From a virus, in IMG/VR virus record IMGVR_UViG_3300037225_000882, positions 1 through 50,933 of that record: a DNA stretch of 50,933 nt. One strand, written 5' to 3'. The notes below the pieces were generated by a model, which ran no database searches, was not told the origin of the DNA, and was given only the letters and a program-made list of their open reading frames with translations. The translations under genes and the position numbers were made by a program. How positions within the stretch are numbered: the first letter of the stretch is position 1; each line of letters starts with the position of its first letter. Shown here one piece after another: positions 41,134 through 48,426 of this stretch.

Positions 41134-42174
41134 ATGGATAATCAAAATTTAAACTGTTGTGGAGTTTATAAAATAACTAACAGTATTAATAATAAATTTT
41201 ATATTGGTTCATCATATAATATTAAAGCAAGAATTAGAAAGCATTTTGAATTATTAAAAAGAAAATCACATCATAGTATTCATTTTCAAAATGCATATAA
41301 TAAATATGGCAAAGAGGTATTCACTACATGTGTATTAGAAACCTGCGAAAAAGATGATATATTATCTCTCGAACAAAAATATCTAGATAATATAATTGAT
41401 TGGCAACACGTATACAATATGTCTAAAATTGCAAGTGGTTGTAATTATGATTTATCAACACATTCAAATCGAAACGAAATTATAGAAAAAATGAGTATTG
41501 CAAATATGGGCAAACATACTAAACCGTTTTATATTGATAATGTGCGATACGAGACACTTCAGAATGCAGCAGAAGTTTATAGTATTGACATTAAAGCAAT
41601 ATCAAGTAAATTAAAAAATTGGAAAAATAAAAATTATTATTATGAAAATAATCCTAAGATTGGTGAATATAATGTAGATATACACAAATCCTATTTTTAC
41701 AGACCAATAAAGAATAAAATATTGTATTATTGTGATTGTGGTACTGAGATAACTAAAGATTCTAAATATTGTAAAGAATGTCGTAAACTCAGAAAAGATA
41801 AGAGAAAATATATCAATCCTGTTATAATTAATGGAGTAAAATATGATTCAGCAAAAATAGCTTCAAAAATTGTTGGAATTGAATATGCTACTTTAATATA
41901 TAGAATCAATGCAAATACATTAATATTTAAGGATTATTATTATGCCAATAAACCAAAAGATATTACCAAACTGGTAACAATTGAACAGATAAATAAAAAA
42001 ATATCAATTAGTAATACTGGTAATAAAGGACCTGCTAATAAAAAACCCTTTACAATAAATAACGAGCATTTTGAAACATTAGGAAATGCATCAATAAAAC
42101 TTAACATAAGAAAAAACAGAATCTGGTCGAGATTAAATAATCCAAATTTTATTGAATATAAATATGTTAATTAA
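41134..42174 (+). CDS. GIY-YIG homing endonuclease with NUMOD-like repeats
   Basis: A 346-residue protein. G-V-Y at residues 10-12 and Y-I-G at 23-25 start the nuclease. Three later segments of the type 'PF.I.N..YETL..A......I....I..KL' (near residues 128, 228 and 305) resemble NUMOD/HTH DNA-binding modules. A Cys cluster (YYCDCGTEI...YCKECRK, about 198-222) forms a zinc finger. It lies between the LYLRTG operon and the neck genes. Its stop overlaps the stop of the convergent gp14-like gene by 2 nt. Confidence 0.85.
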   Translation: MDNQNLNCCGVYKITNSINNKFYIGSSYNIKARIRKHFELLKRKSHHSIHFQNAYNKYGKEVFTTCVLETCEKDDILSLEQKYLDNIIDWQHVYNMSKIASGCNYDLSTHSNRNEIIEKMSIANMGKHTKPFYIDNVRYETLQNAAEVYSIDIKAISSKLKNWKNKNYYYENNPKIGEYNVDIHKSYFYRPIKNKILYYCDCGTEITKDSKYCKECRKLRKDKRKYINPVIINGVKYDSAKIASKIVGIEYATLIYRINANTLIFKDYYYANKPKDITKLVTIEQINKKISISNTGNKGPANKKPFTINNEHFETLGNASIKLNIRKNRIWSRLNNPNFIEYKYVN

Positions 42175-42728
42175 ATAGAATCACCTTTAGTTCCATCATC
42201 AAAGGGAAATACATCGGATTTTGCGGGAATTCCTGTTACCTTTTTCCAGTAGGGAGCGAACCCACCAATAGTTTTTTTAGTTTCGTCAGTCACATTATTG
42301 GCACTTTCAAGTTCATAGTATCTGCTTTTTTCACCACTCATATTATATTCAATAATGTCACCACGAGTAAGTTCTAAATTCTTTTCTTCCAATTCTTTAA
42401 GATACACACCAAATGAGATCACGCCTGTGTCATCACGAGCAATACCTCCGGGGTTTGTACCATAGTTTTCCTGCTTGCCTTCTTCAACATTAACCATTAC
42501 CGATATTCGAACAGGTGGAAGATATTTTTTATCTTTTGCTTTTGTCTGACCGTATAAATTATGTGACTTTGTTTCAATAATGTTAATTCTATGTATTGTA
42601 ACTTCACCCACGTTATCAGTTTGCAAATAATTTCTACCATACATAACATCAAGATCAAAAGAATTCTGGGTCATAAACATCCCATATCTATTATCCTCTA
42701 AATCAATTATTTGTTTTTTCTTTTTCAT
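42171..42728 (-). CDS. Neck protein, gp14-like
   Basis: The protein starts at MKKKKQIIDL (42728) and has 185 residues. The longer frame from 42803 would overlap the gp13-like gene by 73 nt and is unlikely. 'MFMTQNSFDLDVMYGRNYLQT' and the C-terminal 'GDIIEYNMSGEKSRYYELESANNV' follow the gp14 neck pattern. It lies directly after the gp13-like gene, as in T4 (13 then 14). It would join head and tail. Confidence 0.7.
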   Translation of the reverse strand: MKKKKQIIDLEDNRYGMFMTQNSFDLDVMYGRNYLQTDNVGEVTIHRINIIETKSHNLYGQTKAKDKKYLPPVRISVMVNVEEGKQENYGTNPGGIARDDTGVISFGVYLKELEEKNLELTRGDIIEYNMSGEKSRYYELESANNVTDETKKTIGGFAPYWKKVTGIPAKSDVFPFDDGTKGDSI

Positions 42729-42729
42729 A

Positions 42730-43848
42730 TTAAATTGATATAATTGGGAAAGTTGGTGGTTGATATCCACGTTCTCTATTAACATTTTCAGCAATATCAG
42801 CACGAATTTTTGTTAAACTCTCCTGTGTTATATATGATAATTGTTCTAACAATTCTTTTTTAGTATCTTCTAATAATTTTGTACCTTCATCAAGCAAATG
42901 ACGATAATCCATTGTTAATTGTTTATCTGTTACACCAAGTTCACCAGTATAAAACCCCCTCACTCCACCAATAACAATTTTTACCTGTGCAATAAGAAAA
43001 TTTCTTATTTGCTGACGTGCAACATCATTCATTTTAGTCCAGTCCAATACTTTTGTTGGAGCATCTGAAGGCAATTTAACAATATCACTATTTTCTTCCA
43101 AACATTTATCCCTACCCCCCTGATTTGTATCATAATACCAATACCAAACTTTTCTTCCAGCATAGTGATTACCCCATACTCCACTGATTTCATGACGACT
43201 ACCCGGGATTGGGTACAAATGCAACACCTTTTCTCCACTTGCCAGACCTGTAATACGATATGTTAAAATTGACTGCATAACTCTTTGTTTCATTCTTCTG
43301 TCTTGTGCAGAAAGTAATGTTGAAAAAGTTGGTTGGACGTACATGGAGGGACGACCGAGGTATGACCATCCGACCATACCCGGTGACCAAGCATTCAGAG
43401 CAAACGGGTCTACCAGACCACCATCAATTTCTGCAGGTGTTTCCCACAACACTTCATTAACTTCTCTGCCTTTAGGTATGATATAATGTTGTGTATTTGC
43501 CAGTGTTATGATGAAATCACGTTTAAGTTCCCAACCAGTAGCTGCAGGTGCATTAGTACCTAAACCTACTTGTCTTGAATAAGCATATGTGAATGATTCC
43601 ATATAAGTATTTGGTTTTGTTGTGAAAGCACTAACAAAATCACTATATTCCAAACTTAAACCTTCTAATCCAATCCATTGCTGTTGAATTAACCAACTAT
43701 TTACTATTGATGAATAATCTTCAATAGCCATTTCAAAATATGAGTCCATCATTTCATCTTTGATTTCAAAGGGTCTCATTGGATATCCCAGCACATGTTT
43801 AACATGTGTGTATAATTTATTTTTATCAACTGTTGCAATTAACGCCAT
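42730..43848 (-). CDS. Neck protein, gp13-like
   Basis: A 372-residue protein (T4 gp13 309). 'GYPMRPFEIKDEMMDSYFEMAIEDYSSIVNSWLIQQQW' is the conserved N-terminal helix set of gp13-type connectors. 'ILTYRITGLASGEKVLHLYPIPG', and 'QVKIVIGGVRGFYTGELG' with the following helical 'LLDEGTKLLEDTKKELLEQL', fit the rest. It binds below the portal and completes the head. A late-type motif lies 24 nt upstream. The gp14-like gene follows immediately. Confidence 0.72.
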   Translation of the reverse strand: MALIATVDKNKLYTHVKHVLGYPMRPFEIKDEMMDSYFEMAIEDYSSIVNSWLIQQQWIGLEGLSLEYSDFVSAFTTKPNTYMESFTYAYSRQVGLGTNAPAATGWELKRDFIITLANTQHYIIPKGREVNEVLWETPAEIDGGLVDPFALNAWSPGMVGWSYLGRPSMYVQPTFSTLLSAQDRRMKQRVMQSILTYRITGLASGEKVLHLYPIPGSRHEISGVWGNHYAGRKVWYWYYDTNQGGRDKCLEENSDIVKLPSDAPTKVLDWTKMNDVARQQIRNFLIAQVKIVIGGVRGFYTGELGVTDKQLTMDYRHLLDEGTKLLEDTKKELLEQLSYITQESLTKIRADIAENVNRERGYQPPTFPIISI

Positions 43849-43863
43849 AATTACTTATATTTG
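43832..43863 (+). promoter_or_regulatory. Probable host-type promoter before the 43901 gene
   Basis: GTTG (43832-43835), 20 nt, then TATATTTG (43856-43863). The -7 box is perfect TAnnTTTG, and the -33 box has one mismatch. It lies over the start of the divergent gp13-like gene. Confidence 0.45.
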
Positions 43864-43872
43864 TATTCAAAT

Positions 43873-43886
43873 TTATTATAAATACT
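43873..43886 (-). promoter_or_regulatory. Late-type promoter motif before the neck genes
   Basis: The minus strand contains AGTATTTATAATAA, 24 nt before the gp13-like ATG at 43848. It is a full consensus match. Confidence 0.6.
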
Positions 43887-43900
43887 TTAATAGTCTTATT

Positions 43901-44356
43901 ATGTATACAATTGACTTCGAAATTAATTTAAATGAGAGAGGCAGACCTTGTATTGGATTACCAGCAAGCTATAAAGATAAACCAGAAGACAAATTTTTTG
44001 CAATTGAAATAGCAAGATATGTTTTACAAAATACATATAATCGATTAAGTGAACACTTTGATGAAGATACTGCAAAAAAAATTGATCTTACTATTCGTGT
44101 ACTTGGACAAGTTAGCGATGAAATGGCAGAATTACTCTGGAACACTATGAAAGCATATGGAGATACTGAAATGATATTAGGCAAACCATATTATGTATCT
44201 GTTGATACTATTGAAGAAAGAGATAGTCTTGCAAGTACTGGTATTCTTGAAGGAGAAAAAATATATTTACGTGAAGACGAATTGAAAGTTCTTGTCAAAA
44301 GCGAAAATAAAATATATAAATTAACTGGTGGTAATGATTGGATTGAAATATTATGA
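43901..44356 (+). CDS. Hypothetical protein, 151 aa
   Basis: The start is taken at MYTIDFEINLNERGRP (43901). The longer frame from 43760 reads across the divergent promoters and the gp13-like start. The protein has a helical middle (FAIEIARYVLQNTYNRLSEHF) and a beta-rich C-terminus ending in YKLTGGNDWIEI, as in small phage adaptor proteins. It overlaps the next gene by 4 nt. No family recognised. Confidence 0.6.
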   Translation: MYTIDFEINLNERGRPCIGLPASYKDKPEDKFFAIEIARYVLQNTYNRLSEHFDEDTAKKIDLTIRVLGQVSDEMAELLWNTMKAYGDTEMILGKPYYVSVDTIEERDSLASTGILEGEKIYLREDELKVLVKSENKIYKLTGGNDWIEIL

Positions 44357-44559
44357 ATTGTATTGGTTGTGGTAAATGTTGTAAAAAACATTGGCTTTTA
44401 CGATTAACAAGTGAGTACGAAAAGTCATTATTTCAAGGTTTAATAGTATATGGTGATTATATCTGGACTGACGAATGCCCTTATCAAAAAGATAATAAAT
44501 GTACAATTCAAAATGATAAACCATATAAATGCAAAGAATATTTTTGTGAAAAATATTAA
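44353..44559 (+). CDS. Small Cys-rich metal-binding protein (YkgJ-like), 68 aa
   Basis: 'CIGCGKCCKKHW' (CxxCxxCC), with later 'CPYQKDNKCTIQNDKPYKCKEYFC', matches the short zinc/iron-chelating CxxCxxCC family (YkgJ type). About eight Cys in 68 residues makes metal or Fe-S binding very likely. The substrate is unknown. It starts 4 nt inside the previous gene. Confidence 0.7.
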   Translation: MNCIGCGKCCKKHWLLRLTSEYEKSLFQGLIVYGDYIWTDECPYQKDNKCTIQNDKPYKCKEYFCEKY

Positions 44560-44589
44560 AATAAATAAATTAATAATAAAATTATAATT

Positions 44590-44596
44590 AGGAGGA
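44590..44596 (+). promoter_or_regulatory. Strong Shine-Dalgarno sequence
   Basis: AGGAGG occurs about 7 nt before the ATG at 44603. Most genes here lack a recognisable SD, as usual for Bacteroidota, so this one stands out. Confidence 0.6.
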
Positions 44597-44602
44597 ATTA
44601 AA

Positions 44603-44860
44603 ATGATACACAACATTACTGTTTCGATTGAAGTTGACCTTATCAACGTTTCTGAAGAAAAATATCGTGAAATTCATGCAAAACTCACGAAAAATATTTT
44701 TGATGCTAATCCAGAGAGACTTTCTTTTGATGAATTGAATGAAATCTTATGTATAAAAAAGAGAAAATATCTTACAAAAAGTATTCAATTTCCTGAAATG
44801 GATAGCTCGGATGATAATGAATTTACTATTAAAACAACACATATTGAAATTCAAGGATAA
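44603..44860 (+). CDS. Hypothetical protein, 85 aa
   Basis: A strong AGGAGG precedes the ATG. The N-terminal strand (HNITVSIEVDLINVS) and the following helix (EKYREIHAKLTKNIF) suggest a small alpha/beta fold, and the C-terminus has a Ser/Asp-rich strand. No family recognised. It ends 2 nt before the 57-aa gene. Confidence 0.55.
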   Translation: MIHNITVSIEVDLINVSEEKYREIHAKLTKNIFDANPERLSFDELNEILCIKKRKYLTKSIQFPEMDSSDDNEFTIKTTHIEIQG

Positions 44861-44862
44861 TT

Positions 44863-45036
44863 ATGAAAAAATTTAAAATTGCATTTTTTGAGGGTGATAA
44901 AATCATTTATTCTAAGAAATTTGATTTAGATGCTCAAGGCATTAAATCTGCTGCTATAGAAATGAAATTATGGGAAAAGGGCAATGAATATGATAAATTT
45001 ACATACACATCAATTGTATTAGAAGATGAATCATAA
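44863..45036 (+). CDS. Hypothetical protein, 57 aa
   Basis: The frame MKKFKIAFFEGDKIIYSKKF... ends LEDES at a TAA (45034-45036). It starts 2 nt after the previous stop and overlaps the helicase start by 11 nt, so it is part of a coupled run. The alternating hydrophobic/charged pattern suits a small alpha/beta protein. It is missed by length-filtered calling. Confidence 0.6.
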   Translation: MKKFKIAFFEGDKIIYSKKFDLDAQGIKSAAIEMKLWEKGNEYDKFTYTSIVLEDES

Positions 45037-46513
45037 ACCAACTGCTGAACAAGAAAGAATTTTCTTATTTACCAAAAAACGTCAGGAAAATATTTTAGTT
45101 AAAGCACGTGCAGGAACTGGCAAAACATATACAGCAATTGAATGTGCTAAATTATTGCCACAAGATAAAAACATTATGTTCTTGGCGTTTAATAAACATA
45201 TTCAGGAAGAACTTAAAACTAAACTACCAGAACATATACGCTGCTACACAACTTATGGCATTGGTACTGGGGCAATTAAAAGAAAATATGGTGATAGCAT
45301 TCAATTCGATGAATTCAAAGCAGATAAAATTATTCAAAAGAAAGCAAAATCATGGGGGTTAGATGATGAATTTAATGATGAAGAAGAAATAAACTTTTAT
45401 CTTAATTCAATAAAAAAACTTGCTAACTTATGTCGTTTAACATTAACCACAAAACCAGAATTTATACCTTATATTGCTGACAGATATGAGATTACAAATT
45501 TGAGAAAACCACAAGACATAAAAAGAGTGCTCAAAGTGCTTGATGAAATGAGCACTGATAGAAAAACATATGATTTTACAGATATGATTTATCTACCTGC
45601 GATTGATAATGGTATTTGGTTTTTTCCACAAGATTATGTGTTAGTTGATGAATTTCAAGATTTAAATCGTTGTCAGATAAAAATTGTTGAAAAAGTTTTA
45701 AAAAAAGATAGAATAAGTAAAAAAATCACAGGCAGATTATTTGCTTTCGGGGACGAATTCCAAGGTATTTATGCCTTCAACGCAGCAGATGATAAAGTAA
45801 TACAATGGTTCGAAAAATTTCAAAATACAAAAACGTTACCCTTAACAATTTCTTTCAGATGCTCTCAAAATGTGATAAAAGAGGCACAGAAGATAGTACC
45901 AGATATCAAAGCACTCCCAGATGCCCCAGATGGTATCGTAAGAGATGGTAGCGTGCTCGCAGAAGCACAAAGTGGTGACTTTGTTCTTTGCAGGACAACA
46001 ATGCCTCTGGTGAAGCTATTCTTTGAATTTCTGACACAGAAGAAAAAGGCAATCATTAAAGGCAGTGATATTGGAGTACATTTAATTGAACTAATCGGCA
46101 AAATCAATACAATAGAAAAATTAGTTACTTTCTGGGAAAAAGAACTGGCTAAATTCAAAAAAGATTTAAAGGCAGATGGTATATTAAATCCTTATGAACA
46201 TAGTGGTTATTCTGCACTTGAAGATAAAGTTATGACGTTATTATTTTTAGCCAGACTTACTGATAGTATTGAAGGATTAAAAACCAGTATAAAAACAATA
46301 TTTACTGATGAAATTCAGGGTATTGTACTCAGTACAGTACATAAAATTAAAGGTTTAGAAGCAAAGAGAGTATTTATAATACGTCCTGATTTATTACCAA
46401 TGAAGAACGTAAAAGGTTGGCAATGGATTCAAGAACAAAATTTACATTATGTTGCGATTACGAGAAGTTGTTTAGAACTTATTTATGACAGAACATGGAC
46501 AGACGAAGAATAG
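45026..46513 (+). CDS. SF1 (UvrD/PcrA-type) DNA helicase
   Basis: A 495-residue protein. 'KPTAEQERIF' (Q motif) near residue 4, Walker A 'ARAGTGKT' (27-34), motif Ia 'NIMFLAFNKHIQEEL', Walker B 'VLVDEFQD' (205-212), motif III 'LFAFGDEFQGIYAFNAA', motif IV 'LPLTISFRCS', motif V 'GIVLSTVHKIKGLEAKRVFI' and motif VI 'HYVAITRS' are all in order. It would unwind DNA in replication or recombination, as T4 Dda/UvrD-like helicases do. It lies in the accessory plus-strand run. Confidence 0.9.
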   Translation: MNHKPTAEQERIFLFTKKRQENILVKARAGTGKTYTAIECAKLLPQDKNIMFLAFNKHIQEELKTKLPEHIRCYTTYGIGTGAIKRKYGDSIQFDEFKADKIIQKKAKSWGLDDEFNDEEEINFYLNSIKKLANLCRLTLTTKPEFIPYIADRYEITNLRKPQDIKRVLKVLDEMSTDRKTYDFTDMIYLPAIDNGIWFFPQDYVLVDEFQDLNRCQIKIVEKVLKKDRISKKITGRLFAFGDEFQGIYAFNAADDKVIQWFEKFQNTKTLPLTISFRCSQNVIKEAQKIVPDIKALPDAPDGIVRDGSVLAEAQSGDFVLCRTTMPLVKLFFEFLTQKKKAIIKGSDIGVHLIELIGKINTIEKLVTFWEKELAKFKKDLKADGILNPYEHSGYSALEDKVMTLLFLARLTDSIEGLKTSIKTIFTDEIQGIVLSTVHKIKGLEAKRVFIIRPDLLPMKNVKGWQWIQEQNLHYVAITRSCLELIYDRTWTDEE

Positions 46514-46586
46514 ATATTGAAGAAGAACGCAACATAACAAATGACCATCGTTCAAAAAAAGAAAAAAATAAAAGAAAAGTATTAAA

Positions 46587-46826
46587 ATGGCTAAAGAAAA
46601 AACAATCGAACAACTTGAAAAAGAGTTAGAAGACTTAAAAACATCCCATAGAAGTCAGTGGGACACTTACGGTAGCGAACTTTGTGCTGGTGATATGATC
46701 AGACAAGAAGAAGAACTTGAAAAAAAGATAGCAAATCTAAAAGCTACAAATATTGGTTTAAAACAACTTCGTGAAATAAAAGAAGAAACTAAAAAGCGTT
46801 GGGAAAAATTAGGACTATTAAAATGA
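46587..46826 (+). CDS. Small coiled-coil protein ending in a copy of the capsid N-terminus, 79 aa
   Basis: Residues 5-55 are a Glu/Lys coiled coil. Residues 54-79, 'ATNIGLKQLREIKEETKKRW' then EKLGLLK, closely match the first part of the major capsid protein ('GNIGLKQLREQREITTNRW' then EKIGLLE, residues 11-35). DNA identity over this stretch is also high, so it is a recent copy rather than convergence. It may interact with the head core or capsid propeptide-binding site. Its stop overlaps the next start (ATGA). Confidence 0.65.
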   Translation: MAKEKTIEQLEKELEDLKTSHRSQWDTYGSELCAGDMIRQEEELEKKIANLKATNIGLKQLREIKEETKKRWEKLGLLK

Positions 46827-47173
46827 AAGTAATTATAGCTGGCAGTAGAGATTTTGATGATTACGAATTGCTTCGTAAATATTGCGATTTTTATTTACAA
46901 AATCAAACAGAAATTGAAATCGTTAGCGGGACAGCAAAAGGTGCTGACCAGTTAGGTGAAAGATATGCAAAAGAAAAAGGATATCCAGTAAAACAATTTC
47001 CTGCTGACTGGAGTAAAGGAAAATCAGCAGGTTATATCAGAAATGAAGAAATGGCAAAATATGGTGATGCATTAATTGCTTTTTGGAACGGAATGAGTAA
47101 AGGGACCGAACATATGATTAATTTGGCAAAACAATATAATTTAAAAATAAGAATTTGTAATTATACAATTTAA
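46824..47173 (+). CDS. SLOG/DprA-like (YspA, DUF2493-type) protein, 116 aa
   Basis: The start is at ATG 46824, overlapping the previous stop. A longer TTG frame from 46799 lies inside that gene and is unlikely. 'MKVIIAGSRDFDDYELL', 'IVSGTAKGADQLGERYAKEKGYPVKQFPADW', 'AGYIRNEEMAKYGDALIAFWNGMSKGTEHMI' is the full SLOG pattern of phage and bacterial DUF2493 proteins (Rossmann-like, nucleotide or nucleoside ligand binding). Its function in phages is not settled. It may sense nucleotides made during infection. Confidence 0.85.
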
Positions 47174-47178
47174 TAATT

Positions 47179-47490
47179 ATGGAATGGGTAATACATATTG
47201 AGGGAAAAAATGATCGAAGAATCATGATTTGTTTTGAACCATTGAAAGAATCGATACGATTTATTGGTCAATTCAAACCACTTGCAAGAGACACTATAAT
47301 TAAAGACCTTAAAGCTGGTTTTACTTGGTCTGATATTTCTGAAGAGATGCATTCAATGGATATGGATTTGGATACTCTTAAAGAATATATATCAAAAGTA
47401 TATGACAAAATGGAAGAAAGATTGAAAGTTCAGGATGATCTTTCAAAAACCTTTACTGTTTTTAAGAAAATTGAAATAAAAGAAGATTAA
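47179..47490 (+). CDS. Hypothetical protein, 103 aa
   Basis: A beta-alpha start (MEWVIHIEGKNDRRIMICFEPL) and a long C-terminal helix (residues 68-90). Its stop overlaps that of the convergent 47487 gene. No family recognised. Confidence 0.6.
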   Translation: MEWVIHIEGKNDRRIMICFEPLKESIRFIGQFKPLARDTIIKDLKAGFTWSDISEEMHSMDMDLDTLKEYISKVYDKMEERLKVQDDLSKTFTVFKKIEIKED

Positions 47491-47858
47491 TGATTGCCAT
47501 TAACTGTAGTGTTTTTAATTGATGTAGAATCACTACTATTACCGCCAAACGAACCACCTGTATTTGGAACGTTTTGTTTACTTTGTATATAACCAGAATT
47601 ATTATTTAAAGCATTTACAGATGCACCTAATGCTCCAATTGAAGTGTTGATTTTTCCAAGTTCCTGATAAAATATAGTATTTTGTGCTTTTTGGTCAGTA
47701 AACATCATTTGATAATTTGTTTCAGTTAAATTTACTTTAGGCACTACGACAAGTTGATAAAATCCATAAAATAAACCTAACATAGTTCCAATTAATGCAA
47801 AAAAACTTTTTACAGTAAAAATAATTTGAGTAGCTCCGCTAATTTGTTTTAATCCCAT
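47487..47858 (-). CDS. Single-pass membrane protein, 123 aa
   Basis: Residues 16-38 (VKSFFALIGTMLGLFYGFYQLVV) form one transmembrane helix, followed by a Thr/Asn/Gln-rich C-terminal domain and a disordered Gly/Ser/Asn tail. The layout recalls small phage envelope proteins and spanin-type components, but there is no lipobox or second component to confirm this. It follows the secreted 154-aa gene in the same direction. Confidence 0.55.
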   Translation of the reverse strand: MGLKQISGATQIIFTVKSFFALIGTMLGLFYGFYQLVVVPKVNLTETNYQMMFTDQKAQNTIFYQELGKINTSIGALGASVNALNNNSGYIQSKQNVPNTGGSFGGNSSDSTSIKNTTVNGNH

Positions 47859-47882
47859 TATTGTTGTAATTTTATTTTCTTT

Positions 47883-48347
47883 TTAATTATTATCTTTAAA
47901 ATAAATTGAATTTTTCCAAGTGATTTTAATATTAATTGTATCTAAGCTGCTTTCATACCAATAAATTATTGTTGGTGTTGTTTCTATTATTGCTGTAAAC
48001 CCATCTGGAAATTGTGAATGTGTTACTTCTGTACTATCAATAAATACTTTTGCATTATATATCCATGTTTTAGTTAATTTACCGTTATAAATAGAATTAC
48101 TTGTTAATATTAATTGATATCTATATTTTGGCAATTTAGTTACAGTTTTTTGTATTTGTGCAAAATTTTCGTATGTTAAAATTTTTTCCTTGGTAACATA
48201 TGATGAAATTGTAATTTTATTTCCTGAAGGTAATTCTTTATCCCATGTACCAAAATCTTTAACTGTTACACTTTTACTATACGTTTGTGCGTTAAGGGTA
48301 ACAAATCCAAAAAACAATAAAATAATAAACATTAATTTCTTCATCAT
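47883..48347 (-). CDS. Secreted hypothetical protein, 154 aa
   Basis: MMKKLMFIILLFFGFVTLNA then QTYSKSV is a signal peptide with the Bacteroidota A/Q cleavage site. The mature part is beta-rich (KITISSYVTKEKILTY, YRYQLILTSNSIYNGKLTKTW) and has no recognised family. It shares style and signal peptide type with the 24300 gene. A late-type motif is 14 nt upstream. A role in the host envelope, such as lysis or exclusion, is possible. Confidence 0.6.
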   Translation of the reverse strand: MMKKLMFIILLFFGFVTLNAQTYSKSVTVKDFGTWDKELPSGNKITISSYVTKEKILTYENFAQIQKTVTKLPKYRYQLILTSNSIYNGKLTKTWIYNAKVFIDSTEVTHSQFPDGFTAIIETTPTIIYWYESSLDTINIKITWKNSIYFKDNN

Positions 48348-48361
48348 ATTAATATTACAAC

Positions 48362-48373
48362 CATAAATACTTA
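48362..48373 (-). promoter_or_regulatory. Late-type promoter motif after the capsid terminator
   Basis: The minus strand reads TAAGTATTTATG, 14 nt before the ATG at 48347 and just downstream of the capsid gene terminator. The envelope-protein genes therefore have a separate transcript. Confidence 0.55.
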
Positions 48374-48377
48374 TATA

Positions 48378-48408
48378 ACAAAAAAAGGTAACCTATCGAT
48401 TACCTTTT
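48378..48408 (-). terminator. Rho-independent terminator of the major capsid gene
   Basis: AAAAGGTAA (48383-48391) pairs with TTACCTTTT (48400-48408) with an 8-nt loop. On the minus strand it is followed by a T-rich tract and lies 19 nt after the capsid stop. Confidence 0.75.
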
Positions 48409-48426
48409 CTTTTATTTAGCTATTGA

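Noticed and set aside
42729-42803. Longer start for the gp14-like gene
   Set aside because: It would overlap the gp13-like gene by 73 nt, and the added residues do not look like the family. The ATG at 42728 is right after the upstream stop.
43760-43900. Longer start for the 151-aa gene
   Set aside because: It lies over the start of the divergent gp13-like gene and both promoters. The ATG at 43901 is more natural.
46495-46629. Possible 44-aa basic ORF between helicase and 46587 genes
   Set aside because: It overlaps both neighbours (19 and 43 nt), has Lys/Arg-rich low complexity, and lacks support. Not included without comparative data.
46799-46823. TTG start for the SLOG gene
   Set aside because: It lies inside the previous gene. 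The ATG at 46824 gives the standard SLOG N-terminus and an ATGA overlap.
10837-48373. Reading the AT-rich motif as a T4 late promoter (TATAAATA)
   Set aside because: TATAAATA occurs on the strand opposite to the downstream gene in every case, so T4 orientation would point away from the genes. I describe it as AGTATTTATAATA on the coding strand.
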